Notes under the pieces: model-generated | Databases searched by the model: none | Told to the model about the DNA's origin: nothing | The model's input: only the letters and a program-made list of their open reading frames with translations | In this document: positions 9,951 through 23,323 of the stretch, one piece after another | How the letters are laid out: each line of letters starts with the position of its first letter | How positions within the stretch are numbered: the stretch's first letter is position 1 | Source: Acanthosepion pharaonis | Taxonomy: Eukaryota; Mollusca; Cephalopoda; Sepiida; Sepiidae | Assembly: GCA_903632075.3 (NCBI GenBank) | Contig: CAHIKZ030005577.1 | Span: forward strand, 62,001-126,000 | Length of the DNA stretch: 64,000 bases | Direction: 5' to 3' | Translations under genes and position numbers: made by a program

Positions 9951-11679
9951 CAGTGAATACAGTAATGGCAGTGTCAAGGGAGTAATTGTTCTTTTGAAAC
10001 ACCATTTTTTGCAGGTAAGAAGATGAAACATTGCTGAGTGTTATAACAAGTTTATAATTGCAAGGGAAAGCATGAGCAAGGATTAAAATTTTATCAAGGT
10101 GTGACAAAATCAACCCAGTTTGGAATTATCACCTTGACTTCCATCTGAGATGTACAAAGCAACACAAGTCCCCAAATCTAACAATATTTCCTTAATACAA
10201 AATGAAACAAAAATTCTGCAAAGGGGTCGTTACATGGGCAGATCGCAGCACGTTTAAAAAATTTCATTATACAATTATTCCGTTTGCTCACACACACTAT
10301 GCATATGAATCAGAATGAAATCTAGGGAAACTGTTAATCAAGATCTCTTTCTGATTCAAAAATACATTTCACTGGACATGTCAGCTTAATTTGAGCACTA
10401 AGAAAGCAAAGTTAAAAAAAAAAAAAGTCCTCTTCTGTACAGGGGCTCTGAGTATCCCATTCAGTCCACAAAACAGATCTAAAACGCAATAGCCAATCAT
10501 GAACGTTGACACTGACCAAAAAATAAAGAAGATGTGCCTGGGAGCTAGCACTTGTGACAGGCATTTTGTCTTGAACATCTTGACCTCATCACCCAACCAT
10601 TGGCTCATCAAACACCTCACCAGTGCCAATTTCAACCATGATGAAAGGTGTACGTCAACCTCACCAATGACACCCCACACAGCTTCACTAATCCACTAAA
10701 TGCTTAGCTCTTGACACCAAGCATAACCTTGGCCAACCAACCCAACAAATTCATCAACTTCTGGCCTTACCGATAACACCATTGCACCTATCACTCTCTT
10801 TACCAACAACAACTAAAGAACAACATTTGAACCTTTTTTGCTGCCTTTTCACACAACTATATATTCTTCACACTTGATCAATGCAAATTGCTGAAATTTT
10901 AATCCTTGTTTGTTCTTTCCCTTGCAACAAACTTCTCGAGTCACTAATTCTTCAGTTGTCACTTCACCCTTTATTACTGCATGAACACAAGCCAGTAGTT
11001 GGCTTACAATCATCTCGTCCATCCTTAATACCTCTCACAATATATGATTTCCATGATTTGGCTCCCCCACCCCAAATCACATACCAGGCCTAGTCAGATT
11101 TCGCAGGTCTGCTATCACAGATTTCAGTTCATAAACTGCTAGTAGGCCATAAATTTATCTGCCACAAAAGCAGTTGGTAGGGCTTATTTATCTGGTGAGG
11201 TCTGAATTTCCCTCACTAAGCTGCTGATATACAGCAAAGGTTCCTCCACTGAGATTCAGTCAAACTGGTCTAGTCTTTTATTCCTGCACATTTTGCAAAC
11301 AAGCTCTGCTTTTTCCAACCATTTAAGCGTGTGTGGGCCTATTGACATGCCATTGAATTCGAGAATCAGTTTTATGTCAAATAATTTGTCTGTTATAACC
11401 CTGGGGATGGTTTGTGTCTCTTCCAGTCAGGTTTTTGTGAGCAGGACTAAAGGGATGTTTCCCTGCGAGGAAACGAGGGAAGACAAGAGAACGTCACCTC
11501 TCTTATGCCAGTTATAGAAAAAGATGCACACAAAAACAAACAAGACTTGAAACTACTAAGGGAAATTTGAAAGGAACAAACATTTATTACATAGACATTA
11601 AAAAAACAAAGAACAAAATAGGTTTGCACACAAATTTGTTTTTGTGCACATTATTACTAACAAGGCAAAATAACATGAA
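9951..11679. other. Unassigned stretch, partly less AT-rich
   Basis: The part at 10480-11100 is richer in C and has several open frames under 100 codons. None has a recognisable domain or mutual support. I call no gene here. Confidence 0.35.
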
Positions 11680-11975
11680 AATATATAGTTTTGTTGATAT
11701 TTCTGAGATGAAGTATTGTAATTATTTACATTACTTACACTGTTGTCCTCATCTTTATTGTCATGTTCACGACATTTCGGCCGTTGTTCACTCCAGCCTT
11801 CTTCAGGTGACTGGAATTTCGAATTGAACCTTTTATTTTGTCCACCAGGATCGATTGTTCTAGCTCCACATGCCATATGTCTCGGTTATCTCCCTTTAAC
11901 TTTAACTTTTCCTTTACGCCAAGTATTTTTGGCTCAAGTCACTGGATCCAACCAACATTTTTATCCACAGGGCTA
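11680..11975 (-). repeat. Interspersed 'GGCCGAAA' repeat, reverse copy
   Basis: The minus strand reads CACCTGAAGAAGGCTGGAG, then CAACGGCCGAAATGTCG, then AATAAAGATGAGGACAACAG. The same order of blocks occurs at 28120-28346, 38322-38500, 51048-51530 and 55140-55565. The outer end carries a tRNA-like stretch (about 11935-11975). Confidence 0.7.
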
Positions 11976-12034
11976 TGTGTTCTTGAGGATATCAGTGCGT
12001 GAGTTTTGGGGATTTATCAACTTAACGTCTTATA

Positions 12035-12640
12035 TTAGACTGGCTGCCCAAGGCTATAGAATTCAGTCTGTTCTACTATTTATCCATAGCTTGGTGAGAA
12101 AAAAAGAGCTGGATTTATACCTTTCTCAAAAGAATTAGCACATAAGTGAATGTAATGAATTTAACTGCAATTCAAACTCAGCTGTCCGAGGCACAATCCA
12201 TTATGTAGGGATTTTGTCCCCAAGAAAGGATTAAGAGAAAAGCCAAGAAAAAAAGATGAAACCTGTGACAACAAGTACAAGAATCACTTATATTTCAATA
12301 CAAATAGAAGTAGATTTGTCAATCAATTATGATTTGTTAGCTCGGAGTTGGTTTATCTTGAAATGTGAGTCTTCTTAACTGGATTGGTTTCCTTGTCGTA
12401 GGAATAATAGCCTGTGTAGAGTTGGTTCCATATTGACTGGACAAATTAAAGTAGGTGTCTTTCGGTCGCCAGCTGAGGTGCAATATTTGAAAGGAGCCAT
12501 GTATCATTGACTTCGCGCCAACTTGAGGGAGGCTTTTGATTGGTTTAGACACTGCAACCAAAACCAATCATGATGTTCGTTTTATAACTGTTTGTTAAGA
12601 TGTATTTTTTATTATAATTAAACTCCACCATCCTTGCATA
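12035..12640 (-). repeat. 5S/tRNA-type SINE, reverse, interrupted by an LTR-like insertion
   Basis: The minus strand carries the SINE body (TTGAGAAAGGTATAAATCC; CATTCACTTATGTGCTAA) and a B-box-like GAGTTTGAATTGC. Within the A-box region at 12203 the match stops. It resumes at about 12617 (ATTAAACTCCACCATCC), after about 413 bp of foreign sequence. Confidence 0.6.
12204..12616. mobile_element. Probable solo LTR inserted in a SINE
   Basis: It starts TGTAGGGATTTTGTCCCC and is flanked by ATTA at 12200-12203 and 12617-12620. It contains two ATTGG/CCAAT-type motifs and CpG-bearing sequence. The right end reads TA and not CA, so the boundary is less certain than for the other LTRs. Confidence 0.45.
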
Positions 12641-13099
12641 ATACAAAAACTTTAAATAAGTTTGAAATTACTCTTTACTTATTCTATACTTTTACTGAAA
12701 GGCAAAAAACCCAAAGGACTTTGGCAAATTTATTTGTGTCACTAGGACTTTTAACAATTTCCTTTTTCACAGATTACACTTCTTTTTCCGTTTTCTTCTT
12801 GTGAGAAACAGCCCAGCTCACCTACAGATGACTGCCAAAAATAGCTTTTCCTTACCTTCTGGAACCTTATTTTTATGCCTTCAGGTCAAAATTTCATACC
12901 TCTTCGTCTTCTGCTTTCTTTGAAATTTTCGTAACATTCTAGTCAAAAATAACCCCTTCTGAAATTATATATCTTCCAAAGACGTCCTAGCTGGATCTTA
13001 AACATGGCTGGAAGCCATCCTTTTGATTGAACAATAAATACAAAGTGTGTATTTTTTAAATTTGGAAAAGAAATCACAAGCAGCCCATGACTGAATTAT
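12641..13099. other. Unassigned stretch
   Basis: No open frame of note and no repeat that I recognise. A poly-T run lies near 13111-13128. Confidence 0.3.
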
Positions 13100-16000
13100 T
13101 TCCACCAGTTTTTTTTTTTTTTTTTTTAAATTCTATATTTAATAAATTTACCACATCAAATTAAATTTAATCTTTATGAACCCCTCAAACAAAAGTAAGC
13201 TAAGCTAAGCATAAAAGCCAAACCTAGATTATTATTTATTTTATAATTATCTATTATTTTATTTTTTTTAGTAATCATTTAATTTTAATTATTTTATATT
13301 ACTTTCTATTCTAATAATGTTTTTAGTGAGAGAACATTCGAAAGTCGAAAGTATGACAAACGGTGGTGGGAAATATTTGTTAAGGAAACCCCCAAAAAAT
13401 CTTTAAAAAAATCTAAGAGTGAAATTGAAATACATAGTGAAGATGAAAGTCACTTTTGGCTTTCTTTCGTAATATGACGTGTATGTATTTTTTTAGTTTT
13501 TTACTTAACACTGAGGCCCAAATTCTATTTTCGATGATTGGAGGGGAAAAAGCTTAATTTTATTTTATCTGCTCGGGATTTTTCAATTATTAAACAAAAC
13601 AGATGAAACAAACAAAAAAAAAAATGAAGTTTACGCGTCTGTGAATAATGACGAAAAATTATGTGAATTATCTCCCTTGAGTATCACTCTTTCGTAAACA
13701 TTTAGCATCGATTGTAAACGACGATTGAATTTCAATGTAATTAAAAAAAATCTATTCAAAATATTACAACCTTTTCCTTTTTTTCTCTAAGTTTTCTTTC
13801 TCCCTTTCATTTTCCTCCGAGTTGGTCATCGGTGGAGAAAAGGTAAGTTAACACTTTTCCCCATTTTCCTCACATTTAAATGGACACTACCTTCACCTTC
13901 ATGAACTTTCTAAAATATAAAAGCTAAATAAAAACATTTTAATTAAAAAAAAAATTGCCTAAACTTAATCCGCGAAAAAAGAAAAATTATTTTACGTCCT
14001 TAAGTAAAGATGTTACGTTTTTAAAACAAAAGATATACAAACTCACAGTTGTCCAGTTCGATTAGCGAATAATTTGAATTTGATGGACACCAACAAAAGA
14101 GAAATTAAAATAAAAACAATTTAAAAATCTAATTTCGTAAGAAAAAAATAAATTTAATTGTTAATTAGATTTTGTAAAAATACATTTTTCGAAAAAAAAT
14201 CCCCAGCAGCGATTGTCAACTCATTCAAAGATCAAACAAATGTTACAGAACCATGGTCCTACTTTAGTTTAAAAATCAAAAAAAAAAAAAAAAAAATCAA
14301 ATCAAATACACATTACCACACAAACTTATTTTGATTGAACAAGAAAAAAAATTATGAATATTTAAACTTTATAAAACTTTAAATAAATAACTTTGAATTT
14401 CTTGCACTATCGAAACTTGTAGGTACCTCCAAAGATTCGCTAAAAAATGAACATCTGCATACATAATGAAAAAATATCCAAACAAAAACAAAGTTTTATC
14501 GTCAAAGGGATTTTCGACTCAAAAATTATATATTTTGATCCTTTTCAAAACCTTCGAAATTTGTTAAAAATCTTGTGCAAAGAGGGACTATAAATTATGA
14601 GAAATTAGAAATTTGAGCGTTTGCAGTGAAAAGCACATTGATTTGGAAATTCTTGCAAAAATCAAATAATTGTTAGATTTTAATTAAATTTTCAGGACTT
14701 CTTCAAAAATGGATGAAATTATTTTAGAAACGTTTCTTTTTTAGAAAAACTTTGGTAAAATTTTATCGTTTTACATTTGTTGCTCCCACATATTTAATTT
14801 TATCAAATTTCGAGAAATTCATTTTTTTAATCAATGTTTAACGATTACTTATTAGGACAGGTCCTTGGAGATTAAATCATCAAATTTTTTGGCAATCAGG
14901 ATTCCCAGTTACAGAAAATCTGCTCTGAATCATAAAATTAAAGAATGCAACAAAACTATTATTAACATTAAGATTAAAGACCAAGGTATTTTTCAATTAT
15001 TTTAAAAAATTTTTTTTTGATTTGCAGCATGTTTTAAATTTAGGTTGAAATTTTTTTTTTTTTTTTAGGTAAAAAATTAGGTAATAATTAGCATTACTTG
15101 TTTTTCACTGTTTTCAGTTGAAAAAACACATTGATTTGGAAAATCTTGCAAAAATCAAGTACTTGTTGGATTTTAATGAAACCTTCAGAACTTATTCAAA
15201 AATGAATGAACTTATTTTAGAAATGTTTGTCTTTTTGAAAGTCATGGTATAAATATTTGTTTTTTATATATGTTACAGCCCTCGAACTTAATTTTATGAA
15301 AACTTCAAAAATTTATTTTTGCAACCTGAATTTTTTTTTATTAAATGCACAAGACTCTGAAGATTCTAAATCATCGATTTTTTTTTTTTGGTAAAAAAAT
15401 GCGCAAAATTGTCCAAACTTTCACCTCAATTGTAAAAATACAAAAACCTAATAAAACTAAGACAATATTTAATTAAAAAAGCTTTTTATGACTTTTCTGA
15501 ATAACATATACTAAGGTAATTTTTATCTGAAAGAAAAAAAAATTTTTGATGAAAAATGAATTTTTACAATAATTTTTTGTTTTTTTCTATTTTAAATACA
15601 CAATATGACAAAATGTTGTTATATATTTTAAAATTAAGTTTCTTTATGCAACCTTATGGAAATGACATATTATGTTCTCTACTTTTTAAAGATAAATTTG
15701 AAAGCTTATTAAAATCTGACAACCGTTGATATTTTTAAAATAATTTTTTAATATTCCAAAATTGTATTTAAAATCGTTTCCAACGAAAGTATGGATGCAC
15801 AGCTTTGAAATAATGTCACATGAGGTAGACTTGTTTCTCTTGATAGAAGCAAGTTCTTTTTACTTCAGAAATTGCTTTGCATTTGTTCAGTTAACAACAC
15901 AGCAAAGTTTGAAATCGATTGCATAGCATTTCAATGTTAATTTTATTAATAAATAAAATATGTATAAAACTCCCATGACTGCCATATCACAAGTATTAAT

Positions 16001-17800
16001 AAATAGAAAAAAGTCTGCCTTAATAAAAAGAAATAAAATTTCATTAAGTTAACCTGTTTCAATTATGAAATTTAATGGTGTTTCATGTAATTTTTATATT
16101 CTCAGAAAAATATTTCATGACAAATAATACCTCAATTTAAAAAAATGTTATTACTGTTTTATTTTTACTTGTAAAATTTAATTTTATTTTCATAATTTAA
16201 ATGTTATTTTCAGTGCAGAAATTTTCCTCAAATGTAAGGTTAAAAAAAAAAAAATTTGAAAGTGAATTTTTTTTTTTTAATTTACTAACCAGGTTCACTT
16301 AAAATTAGAACGAATTACATCACTTCTGCGCTACCGTACGATAAATTCCCTTGACATAAGTTGTCAATATATTGATGTACATCAATTAACGCCTCTCAAA
16401 CACGCAGCAAAGCAAGCACCACAGTTGGAAATATCTCTATTAAAAAATTTTCTGCTAAAAAAGTAAGTAATGTTTCTTTCAAATTACATTAAGTATACTT
16501 TAATCATTCTAAATTTCCTAAGATAACCAAAAAAAAAGGTGTAACTGATTTTTACATGATTTTTTAACTAATTTTGAGTTTTGTTTACAAACTCTGGCAG
16601 AAATGGCCAATAAGATTGAATTTACAAAATTTTTTTGATTTGAGAAAAACAAGATTTTTAAATAAAATTTTTAACATTTATAGGAAGGATTAAAAAATCT
16701 GAAAAAATATTCAGAAAATACTTTGGTCTTCCCTCTTTTAAAATTTTTTTAATCAATTTAGGGACCTTTTTTCTCCAGGGTATACCACTCTTTTTTAGCG
16801 TTATATGGAAAATATGGGACAGACCTAGTTTTTAATTACTTTTATGAATATTATGAAAACTATTGTCATGAGAAAAAAAAATTTTTGATGTATCACGAAT
16901 TTTTAAAAGAATTGTTTTCAGTTTTAAATTTTAATTTGAATAATTTATGTTTTAAATCTTTTGAAATTCTGTATTAATTTGTACCAGTTAGTTGATATTG
17001 GTATTAAGTAAAAACTATATTTACTAATCATAAATGGAAAAGTTTACTACAATTCAACATCCTTCAGTATTTTAAAAAGAATTTTTTAAGTGTGTATAAT
17101 TGTACCAATTTTTGTAAATACAGATGTCCATACATGACATTATCAGAAAATAAGAGTGGGAACTATAGAAAATTTAAAATTTATTGATAATTTTTTAACA
17201 TTTTCTCAACAAGTGTCTTTGTAATTAAGACTATAAAGCCAAAGTATCTTAAATTCAATAAAATATAAGATTACTTAGAATATTTTATGTAAATTTTAAG
17301 ATTATTGGGTAGTTAAAAAAATTATATATAAAAAAGCATTCATGTTGTATTTGTCAAGTAATTTTTCCAGTTATGTACTCTTTACTTAAATTTACCAAAT
17401 ATTAAACTGTCAATAAATCTGTCAACACCTCATAAAAACACACACACGTCCATGTTAAAAAATGCTTTTCATTGATATTTCAAACTAAAAGTAATATTTG
17501 TTTCAGTTTAGATTAATTAAAGTTTAAATCAGCTAATTTTTCTTAAATAAAGTTTCAGAAAAGTATATTTATTTTTTGAATAAAGAGAATTGATAAATTT
17601 GTCAGTATGACTGATTTTAGCAATTTAAAAAAAATGTTTCCAATCAATTTAAATTTGGTTTGAAATACACTAAAGTATTTTTCTTATTGAAAATATTTGC
17701 TTGAAATTAATACTAAAATAAAAGCTTTATGAAAGATTTTTCAATTTTCAAATGCAGTTTAAAATATATTTATATTATATCACCTTTTAGGTGGGAAGTA
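13100..17800. repeat. Long AT-rich repeat tract with CpG-bearing modules
   Basis: There is no open frame above 60 codons for almost 5 kb. Two tandem-like copies of one block lie at about 14620-14760 and 15110-15250 (CACATTGATTTGGAAA... GATTTTAAT...). The part at 17090-17300 is the reverse of 8950-9060 and 58045-58140. Two less AT-rich modules, at about 13640-13860 and 16310-16470, each end in a GTAAGT donor-like site. They resemble modules at 40640-40820 and 39490-39600. The parent element is not recognised. Confidence 0.5.
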
Positions 17801-18633
17801 TCTAATCAAAAGAAAATAAAGAAAATATCTTTTAAAATAGTTAAGTGATATTATTACTCATTATGATTAATGTTGATGAATGGTTGACTTATAAATGTGT
17901 AAGATAGATTCTAGCAAGAAAAATTGTCTGGAACATTACAGTAATTAAATGATGATGATGATGATGAAAAATGTTACATAATGAAGAAGTAATTTTAAAT
18001 AATTTTTTTAGACTTGTTGTTAATTAGGGTATTAAGCATGTACAGAAATCCTTAAGGATCAAGCATGTCTTTATTCCCCTTTCTCTTTTTGCAACCTGAC
18101 CAATGAAACAACTTTTACTTCTATTCATATTTCTTAACAGAAGAAATTATCATTATTATACACAAATTTATTCAAACTGGTGTCTTCATGTTGGTTGTTA
18201 AAATCACATTTTCACTCTTGTGCACTTAATGGTTGCTTTCCTGATTGTATTACAAATCAATGGCAATAAGTATTAATTAAGTGTATTTAGTGCTATCTGG
18301 TAAATTAAATCCAGGGGTATGTTCTAGTAAGTGTAGCACAATTGTGGACATTTACTTCACCTCAAAATAATAATCCATATTTTTTTTTTTTGCCTACTTA
18401 GAGGAAGAAGCACACTCTTGTCTATACCCTGAGGGACAGATCAAATTTTTCAATAGTGAAATTCCCATTGCAAAAGCTTAATTGTTAAAGGAGATTTGAC
18501 CTGTTTAGTGCAGCAAAAGAAAAATGATAAAACATTAACATAATGAATATACTGAAAATGATTAAAAAAAAAAAAAACTCTTCTAGAATAAACTAAACTG
18601 TAAATAAAGATTCCTTATTTCAAAATATGAGTT
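17801..18633. other. Unassigned stretch
   Basis: AT-rich, with a short ATG trinucleotide run near 17951-17966. Nothing coding. Confidence 0.3.
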
Positions 18634-19322
18634 ACTAGCTGTAGAACCTGGCATTGCCCAGGGATGTAACAGTAAGAGATAGATCAAGTATCAACCATGA
18701 TAAAGACTGAAAAATAAAACTGACAAGGATTATTGTTTAAGGTTGATGGACACGCATGTCTTAATTATTTTTTTTTTTTTTATGAATTGGTCAAACCCAA
18801 ACTCAAACAAAAAACATTGTTTTCAATTGTTATGAGTCTACCGATTGAATAGAATTTTATTATAAATAATTGTCTGGTAAATGGAATTTTTAAAGCATTC
18901 TGAATGTAAAAATAAAGAAAAAAGTGTGCAAGACAATAAGAAACACTACCTGCCAAAAAAAGTGAAGTTTTGTTGAAAAATGTAGGAAATCTGATCCCAT
19001 ATATAAATGAACACAGACACACACACACACACACACACAAACAACGTGGGTTTTATAATAAGTATAACTCGATATGAGTTGTCCCCCTTTCATTCTCGAA
19101 ACAGCGATGCCTCTTAATCGTGTTTTCAAATTGATTTCATGCAAAAACAATTGTGTTTTTCCGATTTTTGGCACTGTCAGAACCACCGCAAGGTAATTTT
19201 ACATAGTCCTGTGAAGTTTTGTTGAAATCGGTTGAAAAATGTAGGAAATCCAATCCAATATATAAATGAACAGACATACACACACACACACACACACAAC
19301 CTGGGTTTTATAATAAGTATGA
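18634..19322 (-). mobile_element. Interspersed element with CA-repeat ends and a GCCCAGGGATG terminus, copy 1
   Basis: It begins ACTAGCTGTAGAACCTGGC and ends in a CA microsatellite followed by CCTGGGTTTTATAATAAGTA. The internal order is the same as in the + strand copies at 32166-32817 and 53114-53794. The CA-repeat block with its TATATAAATGAACA flank occurs twice inside the copy. Open frames with poly-CV runs are read-through of the microsatellite. The class is unknown. Confidence 0.7.
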
Positions 19323-21149
19323 TTACATCACTCTGAATATATATTGATAATAAAATAAATTCAAATTCACAAAATCGATGAAGAATTGAAAATATACTGT
19401 GTATATCATTTCGATTTACCTGTAAAATTATGTTGAGGTGAGTAATGAACTCTCTCTTTAAGTTAAGGTTCTATGCTGAATTACGTGGAAAATTGTGTTG
19501 AAAGCATGATATTACAAATTGCTAAATAAGGATCTATTAAAGTAACAAATAGACAATTTGATAAGCTCAGGAATTTCCCACATAGATGTATCAGTTTAAC
19601 AACACAGCTTTTTGTTAACATGATTGACAATGAAGAAAATGATAAATTCTTAAGAAAAATATTTTTACAAAATTTGTGAGATGTTTATCATTTTCTTGTT
19701 TTGGTACTGTTGAATATTGCCCAGAGACGTAATATATGTCAGTTTAATATTTCTTGCAGTGTTTGATGGAGCTTAAAATGTTCCAGAATAGAAATTTGAT
19801 AAGAAATTAACAGATTTTTCTAGAATCAAATTAAAACATTGTATTTTTTAAAAAACAGTGTTAAAGAGAATAGCTCATAAAAAAGGTACATACAGAATCT
19901 CTCCCAAATCATTAATACAACACAGCACTGAGTGAACTTGATTGTGAGGGAGATCTCAAAATGGAAAATGGCCTTTGTAGTGTAGGGCTCAACACAAAAC
20001 AGGATTGCCTGTTAGTTCTTTTTACCAAATTGTGAAATATTTTCTCCAACTCAGCATGAGTTCTCATTTAGAAAGACATTTAAAGAAAAAAGGGGAGCCA
20101 TTTTCTTAGACTGAAAATTTCCTTTTTACAGTGCAGGATTATTTTTATGCCAAAAATTTAGGATTAGATCAGTTAATATTTTATCATAGCCATTTGAAAG
20201 ATTTTGCACACAAAATCATTGATCAATACTTTTAAGTTAACTCACCTTCACTGATTCTAGACTTGTGCAATCAAATCAAGAAATTCATTTCAACTTAGTT
20301 CAGTAAAGAATTTATTGATTTCTTATCTGAAATGGATTGTTTAAGCCTTTTCCTGAATATCGTGAATCTGTGAAAAAAAGGTTTATGTTTACATTCTGAT
20401 AGTAGGTATCCCAAACTAAAACAGGAATAATGGCATAATGAAGAATTGCTTTCTTTTTGTTTAGATAGATTTCAAGTATAGATGATGAGCATTCATATAT
20501 CACTTGTATATTCAAGCTAATTTTAATGTTCATTAAAAAAAGGAATTATGTTCCTTTTGATATCCTTATTATAAAATAGGAAAACATTATCATTAATTTT
20601 ATACAAATAATCTTACCTGTCATCATGGTCCAGTTTAAAGGTACTAGTCCCAATCCACTTTGATCTTTCATGTTTTGTAATTGTTTTAACATCCCCAGCA
20701 AAAAATATATGGTTTTAATGAATTCTATCCACGGTATTTCTTGACCATTTAGTTGAACAGTCATTAGACATATTTTAAAATGTGTTTTCAAATTTTCAGA
20801 TCTAAAAAATGGGTCGTTTGATGAAATTACCAATAAAATCCTAAACCAACAAACTTTTAAATTATTGAGGAAGACTTGTCTTTTTTAATCAGAACAAGTA
20901 ATGATACTGACATGTTTAAGCAATTTTTTCTGTTTTACAAGATAAGTTCTTTCACATGAATTTTTGGGCTTGCAGCAGAAAATGATAGATTTACAAGAGT
21001 ACCTTTTAAAGGGTTTCAAGGAGTACCTTTCTGTTGAGAGTAACACTTTGGTTATCTTTTTAGAATTTGTTGGTCAGACTACTCAATTTCTAAATTGTTC
21101 AATCCATTGATTGCTAAAAAGAAAAACACAACAAAAGCATTATTAAGCA
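19323..21149. other. Unassigned intergenic stretch upstream of gene B
   Basis: AT-rich, with frames below 100 codons and no recognisable domain or repeat boundary. From about 21150 it becomes homologous to the flank of gene A. Confidence 0.35.
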
Positions 21150-21415
21150 ATCAAAAAACTAATTATTTTGGTGCAATTAAAAACATGTTTTCTTGGCTAA
21201 ATGTTTATGTAAACAATTTTACCATATTTTACATATAATGAAATTCTCTTTTCTTGATAAATGAAAGTAAAAATTTGTCTTTAATTTATATACTGTTTAT
21301 GTTTGCTGAACAGTAGTATGAAATTTTATTTATGTAAATGAATTATCATGATTCTAATTTTCAAATAATAAATGAATATTTTTATAATACATTTTTTATT
21401 TACAGATATGAATTT
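21150..21415 (+). other. Intron-like flank and splice acceptor of gene B
   Basis: Homologous to positions 1-267. It ends in a T-rich tract and TTTACAG (AG at 21414-21415). The paralogous acceptors of A and C lie at the same offset before the leader. Confidence 0.6.
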
Positions 21416-21846
21416 TCATGAATAGCAATTTTCAGATTGGAAAGGATAACACTCTCCTACTGAAAAGAGAAAACATTCTTACAAATGTATGGATCTGAAT
21501 TTTGCTTGCATTCATGTTTAAAAAAGTCAAATCACAGAAACAAGACAATCATATTTTTGCCACGGTTGTACACCAGCATTTTTACTAAATTTACATTTCA
21601 AAACACATTTAAACACTCATACATTTCTTATCAAATGTGCAGATAAGCTTTTTCACAGAGTTTAAATGTAAAAAGAAGCATGAAAGCGTACAATGGAGAG
21701 AAACCATATTCTTGCAAAGTGTGTGGATCAGCATTGACACAAGATTGAAATAAAAATACACCAGCAACTACACACTGGAGAGAAATGTTACTGAAGGATA
21801 ATATATGAATGTGCATTTTATATAATTCTAACTTGAATAGACAAAT
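21416..21846 (+). pseudogene. Decayed leader fingers of gene B
   Basis: The layout matches the gene A leader. One finger remains readable as CHGCTPAFLLNLHFKTHLNT followed by H. The next reads C-R-stop-AFSQ with TAA at 21654-21656. The one after reads EKPYSCKVCGSALTQD then TGA at 21746-21748. Both stops match gene A position for position, whereas gene C has AAA and GGA there. The leader cannot be read through. Confidence 0.7.
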
Positions 21847-23037
21847 GTGGGTACAGATAAAGAAACAACAATTTTTAAAGTATACAGATTGGAATATTCA
21901 GGGATTTCATTTTTAAAAAGCCAAATGGAAGTGCACACAGAAGAGAAAACATTTACTTGTCAAGTGTGTGAGTTGACATTTTCAGTGAGTTCAGATCTAA
22001 AAAAGCACATACAAATGCACACAAGTGGAAAAGCATTTACTTGTCAAGTATGTGGGTCAGTATTTACAGAGAGTTCTTATTTAAAATTTCATATGCAAAT
22101 ACACACAGGAGAGAAACCATTTCCTTGTCAAGTGTGTGGAACAGCATTTACACACAATTACAAGTTAAAAAACCATATGAGAATACATACAGGAGAGAAA
22201 CCATTTTCCTGTCAAGAATGCGAATCAGCATTTACACACAATTACCAGTTAAAAAACCACATGAGAATGCATACAGGAGAGAAACCGTTTTCCTGTCAAG
22301 TTTGTGGATCTGCATTTTCATGGAATTCCCATTTAAAAGAGCACATGAAAATACATACTGGAGAGAAACCGTTTTCCTGCCAAGTGTGTGGATCTGCATT
22401 TTCACGTAATTTCTCATTAAAAGTTCATATGAGACTACATACAGGAGAGAAACCATTTTCCTGTCAAGTCTGTGAATCATCATTTTCAGACAATTCCATG
22501 TTAAAATTTCACATGTCAATGCACACAGGAGAGAAACCATTTGCTTGTCAAGTGTGTGGATCAGCATTTTCACTGATTTCCACTTTCAAAAGACATATGA
22601 GAATACATACAGGAGAGAAACCATTTTCCTGTGAAGTGTGTGGATCAGCATTTTCACAAAATTCCAATTTAAAACAACACATGAGAATACATACTGGAGA
22701 AAAACCATTTCTCTGCCAAGTCTGTGGATCAGCATTTTCACACACTTCAACTTTAAAACACCATATGAGAATACATACAAGTGAGAAGCCATTTTCCTGT
22801 GAAGTGTGTAGATTAGCATTTTCACAGAATTCAGCATTAACAGTTCATATGAGAATACATACAGGGGAGAGACCATTTGCCTGTGAAGTGTGTGGATCAG
22901 CTTTTTCTCGCCCTTACACTTTAAAAAGTCACATGAGAATACATACAAGAGAGAAACCATTTTCCTGTCAAGTGTGTGGATCAGCATTTTCATATAACTC
23001 AAAGTTAAAGCTACACATGCAAAAACACACAGAATAG
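21847..23037 (+). CDS. C2H2 zinc-finger protein B, 13 complete fingers
   Basis: This is an open array with stop TAG at 23035-23037. The first codon of the open run here is GTG, and the first ATG is 21925, within a cysteine-less finger remnant ending QMEVH. Thirteen complete C-x2-C-x12-H-x3-H fingers follow at an 84-bp period. Linkers are mostly HTGEKPF, with TSGKAF, TSEKPF and TREKPF variants. Fingers 3 and 4 of the complete set (FTHNYKLKNHMRIH and FTHNYQLKNHMRMH) are a recent local duplication. The last finger (FSYNSKLKLHMQKHTE) parallels the last finger of A. No effector domain is visible. The product is probably a nuclear DNA-binding protein; whether it is made is unknown. Confidence 0.85.
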   Translation: MGTDKETTIFKVYRLEYSGISFLKSQMEVHTEEKTFTCQVCELTFSVSSDLKKHIQMHTSGKAFTCQVCGSVFTESSYLKFHMQIHTGEKPFPCQVCGTAFTHNYKLKNHMRIHTGEKPFSCQECESAFTHNYQLKNHMRMHTGEKPFSCQVCGSAFSWNSHLKEHMKIHTGEKPFSCQVCGSAFSRNFSLKVHMRLHTGEKPFSCQVCESSFSDNSMLKFHMSMHTGEKPFACQVCGSAFSLISTFKRHMRIHTGEKPFSCEVCGSAFSQNSNLKQHMRIHTGEKPFLCQVCGSAFSHTSTLKHHMRIHTSEKPFSCEVCRLAFSQNSALTVHMRIHTGERPFACEVCGSAFSRPYTLKSHMRIHTREKPFSCQVCGSAFSYNSKLKLHMQKHTE

Positions 23038-23250
23038 CTTTATTCTTACACTTTTCTGACTGTTAAAAAGGACCATGTGTAAATACATATAGGAGAGAAA
23101 ACAATTTCTTGTCAAGTTTGTGTATCAGTATCTTCAGAGAATTATAATTTAAAAACATGAGAATATACAGGCATGAATCTATTTTCCTGTGAATTGTTTA
23201 GGTCATTTTTTGTGGAATTCAAATCTGAAAATACACATACAAGAAATCAC
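23038..23250 (+). pseudogene. Decayed C2H2 fingers after gene B
   Basis: Two or more broken fingers are visible: ATAGGAGAGAAAACAATTTC followed by a CQVCVSVSSENYNLK-like stretch, then FSCELFRSF. Stops and deletions break the frame. This is an old extension of the array beyond the present stop. Confidence 0.6.
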
Positions 23251-23323
23251 TGGAAAAAATCAGATCAACAGATTTCTTAGATGGTTCAGTCATCAATATT
23301 AAATTTATTATGTTTGCCGTATA

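Noticed and set aside
11740..11880. Hammerhead ribozyme in the CTGAAGA ... GGCC-GAAA motif of the interspersed repeat
   Set aside because: The CUGAAGA and GAAA boxes and a stem II-like pairing are present, and a stem III can be drawn in one copy. No stem I pairing or consistent NUH cleavage site was found across copies, so the likeness is probably coincidental or long decayed.
18780..19186. Two short proteins rich in CVCV
   Set aside because: They are read-through of a CA microsatellite inside a repeat element. The same happens in the copies at 32.4 and 53.3 kb.
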